From Candidatus Viridilinea mediisalina (GTDB lineage Bacteria; Chloroflexota; Chloroflexia; Chloroflexales; Chloroflexaceae), in NCBI RefSeq assembly GCF_002532535.1, contig NZ_NQWI01000013.1:1-64000 (forward strand): 64,000 bases of DNA, in the 5' to 3' direction. The first letter of the stretch is position 1; each line of letters starts with the position of its first letter. Both the position numbers and the translations under genes were made by a program. The notes beneath the pieces were generated by a model that was given only the letters and a program-made list of their open reading frames with translations, was not told where the DNA came from and made no database searches. This document shows positions 16,629 through 24,718 of the stretch, piece after piece.

Positions 16629-18144
16629 TCATAAGAATAGTTCGATTGCCCTGCGTTTGTTGGGGCTGATTTTGGGCATGTTCCTGACGTTGCTGTTGAT
16701 TACGATTGCGACCACCCTGCTGGGTTTGAGCCAGTTTGAACAACGGGTCATGGCGAGTGAATTGGCAGAAGAGCAACTTCTATTCCAGCAGAGCATGCAG
16801 ATGCAGCAAGATCACCTGCGTTTTACCGCGCTTGTGTTGGCTGAAGATGCAAGCTTGCTGGCGGCGGTGCAGGCGAATGATCGCGCTATGCTCCAGCGTG
16901 TCGCTATTCCGTTACAGGTGCGCTATCAGCTTGATCACCTCAAACTAGCAGGCAGCGCGGGGCAAACGCTGTTGCATACCGGGCCAACGCCCGCTGAGAC
17001 GCAGGTGGCGCTGCGACGGGCGCTACTCACCATTGAACAGGCTTCGCTGGGCGTGGTGCCCGAAGGTGTGATGCTGCTTGCAGCAGTGCCGATCAAGGGT
17101 GATGATGGGCTTACAGGTGCGCTGGTGGTGGGCCAGTTACTCAATGATCGGCTCTTGCATACGCTCAATGCGTATCGTGACGACCCGCTGATCGGGTTGT
17201 ACACCAGTACAGGTGAACTCTTGGCGAGTAGTACGCGCAATGAGGCTGCGCTGCGCTTGGCCGATCGTCAGGCGAGCTTTTGGCAGCGCGTTGGACAGGG
17301 TGAAGTGAGCGAAGCCTTCCAGTTGGGGCGTGCGGATCGCTATCAAGTAACCTATGCGCCACTCAATCCAGGCGATCCGGCGACGCCTATCTATAGCATT
17401 GCGTTGTCTACCAATCTATTTCAGACCCTGCGCTTTGCGATTGTGCAGCAGAACCTCATTATTCTCGTGCTTGTGGCGCTGATCACTACTGGTGTGCTGG
17501 TGACTTCAGTTCGTACAATGATTGTGCGTCCACTCGGCGAGTTGGATGCTGCTACAGCACGTGTCGGTGACGGCGAACTTGATTTGCAATTGACGAGTGA
17601 GCGCAACGATGAGATTGGGCGGCTGACCAATAGCTTTGGTGCGATGACCGCACGCTTGCGGGCGCTCTTTGCCGCCCTTGATGCGCGGAATCAGGAGTTA
17701 GAGACGGAGCAGGTGCAGATCGAGACGGCCCGCGCCCAGTTGCAACGCGAGGTCGAGCAGGCACAGCGCACCATTATGAACATGGTGATGCCACTCATCC
17801 CCATTGATCGCCAAACGATCATTGTGCCTCTGGTTGGTGCCCTGGATGAAGTGCGGGCAACCCAACTGCTCGCCACGCTGCTTGAGGGGGTCGAGCAGCG
17901 TAGAGCCCGTGTGGCGATCATTGACATCACCGGGGTGCCAGTGGTTGATCAAGCGGTCGCACAGATTCTGCACCAAGCGGTGCAGGGCGTCCGCCTGCTT
18001 GGAGCCCAGGTGATCATCACCGGCATCCAGCCCGAAGTGGCCCAGAGTATGGTGGGGGTGGGCCTGGAGCTTGAGCAACTCCAGACCTATGCTACCCTGG
18101 AGCAGGCGATTAGTGCGGTGAACAAGCGAGGCGGAAGCCGGTAA
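16621..18144 (+). CDS. membrane sensor with extracytoplasmic, HAMP and STAS domains
   Basis: A 507-residue protein. TM1 is at about 10-33. A periplasmic CACHE-like domain follows (about 35-275, with LLHTGPTP and VPIKGDDGLTGALVVGQL). TM2 is at about 280-302, HAMP at about 303-358 (IVRPLGELDAATARVGDGEL), then a coiled coil and an RsbR-type STAS domain (about 395-500, IIDITGVPVVDQAVAQ). RsbR-like STAS domains are phosphorylated on Thr/Ser in stressosome signalling; the Thr in DITG is a candidate. There is no kinase or cyclase output, so signalling would go through partner proteins. The start at ATG 16621 overlaps the lipoprotein gene. Confidence 0.85.
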   Translation: MSSHKNSSIALRLLGLILGMFLTLLLITIATTLLGLSQFEQRVMASELAEEQLLFQQSMQMQQDHLRFTALVLAEDASLLAAVQANDRAMLQRVAIPLQVRYQLDHLKLAGSAGQTLLHTGPTPAETQVALRRALLTIEQASLGVVPEGVMLLAAVPIKGDDGLTGALVVGQLLNDRLLHTLNAYRDDPLIGLYTSTGELLASSTRNEAALRLADRQASFWQRVGQGEVSEAFQLGRADRYQVTYAPLNPGDPATPIYSIALSTNLFQTLRFAIVQQNLIILVLVALITTGVLVTSVRTMIVRPLGELDAATARVGDGELDLQLTSERNDEIGRLTNSFGAMTARLRALFAALDARNQELETEQVQIETARAQLQREVEQAQRTIMNMVMPLIPIDRQTIIVPLVGALDEVRATQLLATLLEGVEQRRARVAIIDITGVPVVDQAVAQILHQAVQGVRLLGAQVIITGIQPEVAQSMVGVGLELEQLQTYATLEQAISAVNKRGGSR

Positions 18145-18868
18145 ACTCGTTGCGTACTTCGGGCAGCAGGCGGAAGCGACAGGCGCAACGAGCGAAGCCG
18201 TGGGGGTTGGCATAACAGCCCCCCCGCATAATCCGGCGGCCAGAGGCGTGCAAATCCTCGCGGCCATCATCGGGCTGGTAGGGGTAGCCCGCATCGAGTG
18301 AGCTTGTCCATTCCCACACATTGCCCGCCATATCGAGGGCACCAACGGGGCTTGCGCCTTCGGGGTAACTCCCAACCGCCGTCGTGCCAGCGGCGGCACT
18401 CTCGCGGGTATTGGCGTAACGTGGCTCGAAGCTTTCGCCCCAGGGAAAGGTGCGCCCATCGCTGCCGCGCGCAGCCCGTTCCCACTCGGCCTCGCTCGGT
18501 AGGCGCAGAGCCAAACCAGGCAGTTGGCTGTTCAGCCATGCACAAAACTCCAGCGCATCGTGCCAATTCACATCCACCACCGGATGCTCATCGAGCATGG
18601 TGGGGGGCGTGGCACCACGCCAGAAGAGCGGTGCCCGTGCATTGGTAGCAGCCACATAGGCCGCATAGAGCCGATTGGTTACGGGCGCTACGGCAATTCC
18701 AAACGCTGCCAATTCAAGTGTATGACGTGGTGCCTCTTCGCGGTAGCTTTCACGGGTGCCGCCATAGCGCACCGCCAATTCACTCAACTGTGCGGCTGGG
18801 GTTCCCATCATGAAGGTGCCAGCGGGCACCGTGATGAAGGCTGGTAAGGAAGCTTGTAGATCACTCAT
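18110..18868 (-). CDS. formylglycine-generating-enzyme-like (SUMF1/EgtB/PvdO) domain protein
   Basis: About 252 residues, nearly all one FGE-sulfatase domain: VPAGTFMMGT at the start, PVVDVNWHDALEFCAWLNSQ, LRLPSEAEWERAARG, GNVWEWTSS and RRIMRGGCYANP. True FGEs use a pair of cysteines to oxidise a sulfatase Cys; whether the Cys here match is not certain. Other family members are kinase-linked or EgtB-type. ATG 18868 overlaps the previous gene by 8 bp. Its 3' end overlaps the convergent sensor gene by 35 bp. Confidence 0.88.
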   Translation of the reverse strand: MSDLQASLPAFITVPAGTFMMGTPAAQLSELAVRYGGTRESYREEAPRHTLELAAFGIAVAPVTNRLYAAYVAATNARAPLFWRGATPPTMLDEHPVVDVNWHDALEFCAWLNSQLPGLALRLPSEAEWERAARGSDGRTFPWGESFEPRYANTRESAAAGTTAVGSYPEGASPVGALDMAGNVWEWTSSLDAGYPYQPDDGREDLHASGRRIMRGGCYANPHGFARCACRFRLLPEVRNEFTGFRLACSPH

Positions 18869-19475
18869 CGCGGCCAAAGATGCGCTTGAGGCGCACTATC
18901 TCACGCGTATAGACCGTTTCGGCAAAGAGGTTGATGTTCTGCACGCCGGTGACCGCATCGTAGCCCCTGACCAAGAAGGTATGGGCGGCCTCTAGGCCCA
19001 AGATACGGGCGAAGATTTGCGAACTGTGGAGTGCAATGCCGAGCAGGTGCGAGCGCGAGAGGCGAAAGACATTGTAGATGCTGTTGTCTACCAGCTTGAT
19101 CTGGTGCAGCCGCTCTTCGTAGTTGTCTAGTTCGCGGTAGCACTGCTCATAGGCTGGCTCATCAAAGTCGAGTCCAATCTGCTTATCGAGCATCCGTTGT
19201 GCCAATTCATCATCGAGCCGCTTGGTCAGTTCAAGCAACTCCAAGACCTCATTGACATCGCGCATGCCCACACCGGGTAGGATTTGGGTCAACTGATGCA
19301 AACGACGGGCGGCAGCATCACGTTCACTAAAATCGTGCGGGCCATACATCTCGTTAAAGAAGAAGTCACCAACCGGCTGATACTGCGAAATTTCGGCTAG
19401 GTCGCTATAATCACGACTCAACCGTTTGGACTGGAAGCTTTGAAGAGCTAGGCGATACTGTTTGAAAGTTGTCAT
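18861..19475 (-). CDS. conserved soluble protein of unknown function
   Basis: A 204-residue, charged, mostly helical protein without signal or TM. A striking motif near residue 38 reads FFFNEMYGPHDFSERD, a type seen in uncharacterised bacterial proteins (from memory, no family name). It lies between the TPR protein (4-bp gap) and the FGE-like protein (8-bp overlap), so the three are almost certainly cotranscribed and functionally linked. Confidence 0.7.
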   Translation of the reverse strand: MTTFKQYRLALQSFQSKRLSRDYSDLAEISQYQPVGDFFFNEMYGPHDFSERDAAARRLHQLTQILPGVGMRDVNEVLELLELTKRLDDELAQRMLDKQIGLDFDEPAYEQCYRELDNYEERLHQIKLVDNSIYNVFRLSRSHLLGIALHSSQIFARILGLEAAHTFLVRGYDAVTGVQNINLFAETVYTREIVRLKRIFGRDE

Positions 19476-19479
19476 TAGG

Positions 19480-22400
19480 CTAAGTAATCAGGCGCTCTAG
19501 TTGTAAGCGGGCACGCAGTGTAAACTCACGCTGTGCATCAAGTTCGATCACGGTACGATAGGCATTGATCGCGTCGTTGGTACGTCCGAGATCTTCGGCC
19601 ACCAATCCACTGTAGAGGATGGCTTCAACATAGGTAGCATTATAGCTGATCGCACGCTGAAACGCATGCCACGCCGGTTCAAGGCGGCCTTGGGCGTAGT
19701 GGGCCCGTCCAAGCCAGTAGGCCGCTTCGGGGAAGTTGGCTTGCAGATCGGCAGCACGGCTCAGGTCACGAATGGCGTTATCGTAGTCACCCTGCTGAAT
19801 GCGTAGCACCCCACGGCGGTAGTGGCTCTCAGCGATCTGTGCATCAGCAGCAATCGAGCGGTCATAGACATCAAGGGCTTGGGCCATGTTGCCCTGTTCT
19901 TGCAGCAGTTTACCCTTGAAGAGCAGCGCTTCCGCATAGGCTGGGCGCTGATTGAGCCCAAGGGTGACGGTCGCAAGGGCTGTGGCAAGATCCCGCTGGG
20001 CATAGCGGGTCTGGGCGAGGCCCAGGTAGGCTTCGGGGAAGGTGGGCTGCAGGGCGATGGCACGTTCAAAGCGGCTTGCAGCCCCCACCAGGTCGTCGCG
20101 GCGCAACAGGCTCTCGGCGAGCCAAAACTGGGCAGCGGCATGCTCGTCGCCTGCAGGTTGCGCGGTGGCAGTAGCAAAATGGCCATGAGCAACGCCCCAA
20201 TTGGCTTGGCCAACCGCCACCAAGCCCAAGCCGATGTGGGCCTCAATCCGCGTGGGATCGAGTTGTAGCGCCTGGTTGTAGCTGTTACTCGCTTCATCAA
20301 GGCGACCCTGCAAACGGCGCGCCTCAGCGAGGCTCACGAGGCTGCTGGTACGCAGGGTGACTCCCTCTGGATCGGTAGTGTCAGCGAGCAACTGGAGGGC
20401 ACGGTTGTGGGCAACCGCAGCGGCTTCATATTGGCCGCGTTTGGTTTGCGCCAACCCAAGCTTATGGTACAAACGCGGCTGCTCAGGTTGCAACTCAACC
20501 GCTTGGGCATAGGTGGTCTGGGCCTGATCCGCATTGCCATTGGCCATTGCGGCATCACCGATACGTTCGAGCCACTCAGGATCATTGACCCCTTGGCGCA
20601 GCGCAGCCTGGAATTCCCGTTCGGCCCGTCCCGGATCATTGAGCGGCCCTTGGTAGAGATCAGCGAGGGCCAAACGGGCTTCAAGGTGATCCGACTCAAG
20701 CCGTAGTGCATCACGCAGGGCTTGCTCGGCGGCAGGATAGTTCCCTTGGCGGATGAGGGTTTCGCCCAACTCAAACGCAGCCACGCTACTACTCCGATCA
20801 ATGCGCCGTGCATCGCGGTAGGCACTGATCGCCTCATCGGGGTGTCCGGTATCATTGTAGAGCCGTGCCAATTCAATCGCAGCCATGGCATGGTTGACAC
20901 TCAAGGGCCGCAGGATGTGTTCAGCTTCGGTCCAACCATCAGGACCACTGCGCCGCAGATCGTGGGCAAGGGCGATCAGATTGCGCGGGCCGCTACGGAT
21001 TTCGGCGAGGGCGCGGCGATGAGCCACCGCTGTAGCCCAATCGCCATGCTGCTCCGCAAGGCGGGCCAAGGCAATCCGAGCGGGAAAGAAGCTCTCGTTG
21101 CGCTCTAGGGCCACCATATAGAGTTCGCTTGCCCGTGCCAGATTGCCCTGCTCGTAGGCCACTTGGCCCTGCCCAAAGAAGCCAATCGGCATCTGCGGGG
21201 CCAAGCTCACCACCTGCTCATAGTACGCATTGGCCCGCTCAAAGTCGCCCGCAATCAGCGCCGAGCGCGCCATCGCTGCGTGCAGGGCGGGATTGGCTGG
21301 CTGGCGCAGCGCCAACTCTTTCAGTAGGGTCATACTGGCCGCTTCAGAGTCGCCGGTACCAAAGAGAACATCAAAGAGACTCGGAGCCTGCCGGGCGGTC
21401 ATGCGTTCCTGCTCAATCATGATCAGCGCGAGGTAGTAGCGCTGGCGTGCCGCTTGGAACTCAAGCTGTTCCGCTTGGCCCCCGGCCAAGAGGCCGGTTC
21501 CCGCTTGCGCTGCGCTCTCCGAGGCCGCGATCCGCCGCCACTGCTGGACAGCCTGTTGACTCAAGTCGGCGGCACTACTCAGGTCGTTATGCATCGAACG
21601 TAGCGTTGCTGCAGGGTGGGCCGGGGCGATCTCAAGTTCCCACACTAGTGGCCCCTGCATCTCCAAAAACTGAGCCAAGGCCAAAAGCCCCTGCTCTTCA
21701 CGCAGGATGGCGTTGAGCCGTTGGGTTTGGAGCGTGCGGTAGGGACGGGGCACCAGGCGCTCATCGCGGCGCACCTGAGTTGCTGCACGCTGCAAGACTG
21801 CCTCGGCATCAGCGAGTCGACCGCTCTCGCGGTAGGCCGTAGCCAGATCGAGCAAGAGCGGCGCATTGGTGGGCAGCATGTTGCGGGCTTGTTCCAGTTC
21901 ACTCGCCGCAGCCACAGGGCGACCATCAGCGAGCGCAAGCGCCCCCAGATTAGCACGTAGCGCCCCCAGATCACGCCCATCGAGCAGACGTACCGCTTCA
22001 GCGAGGGCCGTTAGCACAGCGGGATCGCCCGCATCGAGCAGGATCGCGGCAAGATTATTGACCAATAGTTCAGGTTCTTCGTTCGGCTCACTTAACGCGA
22101 TACGGTAGGTCTGCGCCGCTTCGCCGTAGAAACCCCGCGCCCAGAGGATATTCGCCCGCAAGAGACGCGGCAGGCTCGGATTGAGGCTCGGATAATCCTC
22201 CATCAAGCGGGTCAACAGCATATAGGCATGGTCGGGACGACCATGGATATAGTCACCAACGGCAACAATGAGCGGCACGAGCACCGCTTGGCCATTGATC
22301 GGCGCATTGGCCAGCGCAAAATTGGCGGGCATCACAAAGCGACCCTGGTAGCCCGCCCAGGCATTGGGCCCATAGGGGCCAACGGGGGTATAGACGAGTT

Positions 22401-22950
22401 GCGGGCGCAGGCTTGGGCTATCGAGCATTGCCCCGGGCTCTACCTCACCCCAGATCAGCAGGTCGGCCTGTTCGGTTTGCGCCAAGGCAAGGGCATCGGC
22501 GCGATCCTGGGGGCTCCGCAGCGCCACCGCGACAGTCGTATCGCCACTCAGTTGCTGATTGAGCAGCCGCACCAACTCTGCGGCCACATTGCGCCCCGTC
22601 TGCCCATCGGCACCATCATTGAAAGGGGCCACAATCACCACAAAGCGCTCAGGGGCACGGGCAGTACGGCGCTCATTGAGCATATAGCCCAAACCAGCAA
22701 GCAGCACGAGGGTCGCAAACACCAACAGCAGCATGCGACGACCAAGCCGCCACGGTGGTTTAGGCGGTGGCGCTTCATCCGCACTCACCACCAGATTGCC
22801 ATCCTGATCCTCAACCTGCATCTCGATCTCAGGTTCAGGTTCGGGTGGCGGAACATGCTGCTGACTGTTGCGGCGTCGCCGCCAGACCAGCCCGAGAACA
22901 ACGACGACCACCAACACGCCAAGCAGAATCAATAGCGACAGCGTATCCAT
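19480..22950 (-). CDS. large membrane-anchored TPR protein
   Basis: About 1156 residues from ATG 22950 (GGAG upstream). Two TM segments lie at about 3-23 and 68-88, with an acidic Pro-rich loop between. A globular region (about 95-200, VIVAPFNDG and ADLLIWGEVEP) resembles the start of other bacterial TPR receptors. More than 15 tetratricopeptide units follow up to the C-terminus (for example AHYAQGRLEPAWHAFQRAI). It likely scaffolds envelope or signalling proteins. It is first in a tight three-gene cluster with the unknown and FGE-like proteins. Confidence 0.85.
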   Translation of the reverse strand: MDTLSLLILLGVLVVVVVLGLVWRRRRNSQQHVPPPEPEPEIEMQVEDQDGNLVVSADEAPPPKPPWRLGRRMLLLVFATLVLLAGLGYMLNERRTARAPERFVVIVAPFNDGADGQTGRNVAAELVRLLNQQLSGDTTVAVALRSPQDRADALALAQTEQADLLIWGEVEPGAMLDSPSLRPQLVYTPVGPYGPNAWAGYQGRFVMPANFALANAPINGQAVLVPLIVAVGDYIHGRPDHAYMLLTRLMEDYPSLNPSLPRLLRANILWARGFYGEAAQTYRIALSEPNEEPELLVNNLAAILLDAGDPAVLTALAEAVRLLDGRDLGALRANLGALALADGRPVAAASELEQARNMLPTNAPLLLDLATAYRESGRLADAEAVLQRAATQVRRDERLVPRPYRTLQTQRLNAILREEQGLLALAQFLEMQGPLVWELEIAPAHPAATLRSMHNDLSSAADLSQQAVQQWRRIAASESAAQAGTGLLAGGQAEQLEFQAARQRYYLALIMIEQERMTARQAPSLFDVLFGTGDSEAASMTLLKELALRQPANPALHAAMARSALIAGDFERANAYYEQVVSLAPQMPIGFFGQGQVAYEQGNLARASELYMVALERNESFFPARIALARLAEQHGDWATAVAHRRALAEIRSGPRNLIALAHDLRRSGPDGWTEAEHILRPLSVNHAMAAIELARLYNDTGHPDEAISAYRDARRIDRSSSVAAFELGETLIRQGNYPAAEQALRDALRLESDHLEARLALADLYQGPLNDPGRAEREFQAALRQGVNDPEWLERIGDAAMANGNADQAQTTYAQAVELQPEQPRLYHKLGLAQTKRGQYEAAAVAHNRALQLLADTTDPEGVTLRTSSLVSLAEARRLQGRLDEASNSYNQALQLDPTRIEAHIGLGLVAVGQANWGVAHGHFATATAQPAGDEHAAAQFWLAESLLRRDDLVGAASRFERAIALQPTFPEAYLGLAQTRYAQRDLATALATVTLGLNQRPAYAEALLFKGKLLQEQGNMAQALDVYDRSIAADAQIAESHYRRGVLRIQQGDYDNAIRDLSRAADLQANFPEAAYWLGRAHYAQGRLEPAWHAFQRAISYNATYVEAILYSGLVAEDLGRTNDAINAYRTVIELDAQREFTLRARLQLERLIT

Positions 22951-23031
22951 AGGTTTCGCGGGCTCCTTGGCAGGGCAGGCCAACACCGCCTGATCTACGC
23001 CCTATTGTAAGCGATTGTGGGCAGAGATCAA

Positions 23032-23061
23032 TAAGGGAAGGATACAGAAACGAGAAAATAG
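23032..23061 (+). repeat. family E 30-bp repeat
   Basis: TAAGGGAAGGATACAGAAAC followed by GAGAAAATAG. An exact inverted copy is at 27480-27509, and a near copy begins at 41555. Confidence 0.88.
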
Positions 23062-23095
23062 AAGGTGGGTCTGCGGCATCCTGCCCCAATGGAAA

Positions 23096-24652
23096 TTACG
23101 GCTCGCGTGCCCGCCTGCGCAAGGTAGTGATGGTAAAGATACCAAGGATAAGGATAACGCCTACGAGGGCGACGCCAACTCCGGCTACTTCGCGCCACAC
23201 ATTGAACACGGTAGGTGGGGGGCGCTCATGCAAGTCTCTTGCTACAACCGGATCATGTGGCGCTTCAAGCTGGACAAGTGGTTCGCCCAGGGGCTGTGTG
23301 GTGGGGCGAGGCACGGCAGTTGGCAAGCTGCGTGGTGGTGGTGCGGCTACCTGCGGGCTCGACAAGGGCCGACTGCTATGCCAAATCCGCCGCTCGCCCC
23401 AGTCACTCACCTCGGTATAGGTGAACCAGACGGCATGCAACGTATTTCCTTGGGCCACCACCGCCCGCAACCACATCGGGCGCTTCGTACTCTGATAGAC
23501 AATCTCTGGTGATGACCACGTTGTACCGTCCCAGATGAGGTGCAGCACCATCGGAATACTTGCCGGGCTATCTTCGGGAAAGCCGACCATCAGCAGATGC
23601 AGCCGATTGGCGCTATCGCGCGCTAAACTAAAGCTATCCAGCCCCCGCTCAATCGCTGCCCGCGCCCGTACCCCTGGAATCACCGCAGGCAATTGCCACG
23701 TCGTTCCCCCATCGGGCGAATACTGGGAGAAGAGCCGCTCGCCATTGGCACTCCGATAGACCACCAATGGATTACCCTCCACCGTCAACCCAAGGGTCGT
23801 CTGTAGCGTGGGCTCATTGGCAATACCCAATGCCTGGGGCACGTGCCAACTGACCCCTCCGTCATCCGAGCGCCGGTAGATCCCATAGGCGGGATTGTCA
23901 ATCCCCAGATACCAATCGCTGCCATGATCCCAAACCACATGGATGCGATCCTGCTGATCCACTTGGATTTGCATGCGTTCATCGCCACCCGACAGGTAGG
24001 CAATATTCTGCCGAATAGTCCATGTCTGCCCGCCATCCTCCGAGCGGCGGTAAAACACTTCACTTGCCAAATTGGCTTGTTCGCTTGGATCAAAGACAAA
24101 CTCATGGTAGAGCATATGCAAACGCCCTTGACTATCAGTAGCGAGGGCATTGTAGTAACTGGTTCCCAAATAGATCTCATTGCTCCAAGCGGATGCCGTT
24201 CCCGCCTGATCGGCAGGAGCACTCATGGCCATCACACTGGTGCAGAAGCGCACCAGTGCGTTTATCTGTCCATCAATATTGACCACAAGGCTATTTCGGA
24301 CGGTATAGCCACCTTCACAGGTAACTGCGATATCGGTCATAGGGCCCCAAGCCCCATTGCGTAGCACGCGGTAGCGTAGCAGATCAACATCTACAACGCT
24401 CTGATCAATCTGCCGCATCCGCTGCGTGCCCCCGCCCCAGATAACATGGAGATTGCCGTCAAGATCAACCGTGAGATCAGGAAACCAGCCGAACTGATTC
24501 TCAGAGATCTCCAACGCGGGCCGCCAGGCCGACTCTTCAGCCCATACAGAAGAGCCCCTCGCGAGCACGAGGAGAAGCATGAGCAGGAATATGAGCAAAC
24601 GGTTGTTATACCATTTACGATTGTAGATTGCAGATTGCAGATTACCGAACAT
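23096..24652 (-). CDS. membrane-anchored BNR/sialidase-like beta-propeller protein
   Basis: About 500 residues. A signal-like segment (LLIFLLMLLLVLARG, cleavage near VWAEE) is followed by a six-bladed-propeller region with repeated Asp-box-like blocks (SEDGGQTW, SDDGGVSW, SPDGGTTW) as in sialidases and exo-alpha-glycosidases. A Pro-rich linker and a C-terminal TM (about 485-508) with an RRR tail follow. Catalytic Arg triad and Tyr were not confirmed. The ATG at 24652 lies inside a family A element, giving the N-terminus MFGNLQSAIYN; a start further in (TTG near 24600 or ATG near 24580) is equally possible. Confidence 0.75.
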   Translation of the reverse strand: MFGNLQSAIYNRKWYNNRLLIFLLMLLLVLARGSSVWAEESAWRPALEISENQFGWFPDLTVDLDGNLHVIWGGGTQRMRQIDQSVVDVDLLRYRVLRNGAWGPMTDIAVTCEGGYTVRNSLVVNIDGQINALVRFCTSVMAMSAPADQAGTASAWSNEIYLGTSYYNALATDSQGRLHMLYHEFVFDPSEQANLASEVFYRRSEDGGQTWTIRQNIAYLSGGDERMQIQVDQQDRIHVVWDHGSDWYLGIDNPAYGIYRRSDDGGVSWHVPQALGIANEPTLQTTLGLTVEGNPLVVYRSANGERLFSQYSPDGGTTWQLPAVIPGVRARAAIERGLDSFSLARDSANRLHLLMVGFPEDSPASIPMVLHLIWDGTTWSSPEIVYQSTKRPMWLRAVVAQGNTLHAVWFTYTEVSDWGERRIWHSSRPLSSPQVAAPPPRSLPTAVPRPTTQPLGEPLVQLEAPHDPVVARDLHERPPPTVFNVWREVAGVGVALVGVILILGIFTITTLRRRAREP

Positions 24653-24713
24653 GGCATCCCAATGGGCGTTAGCGTTCTTGATAATGCGGCATGTTCAAGG
24701 GTAATTGGTATTA
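24607..24713 (+). repeat. full-length family A element
   Basis: TATACCATTTACG end, three ATTGTAG/ATTGCAG units, ATTACCGAACATGGCATCCC core, GGGCGTTAGCGTTCTTGAT, ATGCGGCATGTTCAAGGG, and end AATTGGTATTA. It fills the gap between the sialidase-like and Wzz-like genes and includes the possible start codon of the former. Confidence 0.92.
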
Positions 24714-24718
24714 GACAT

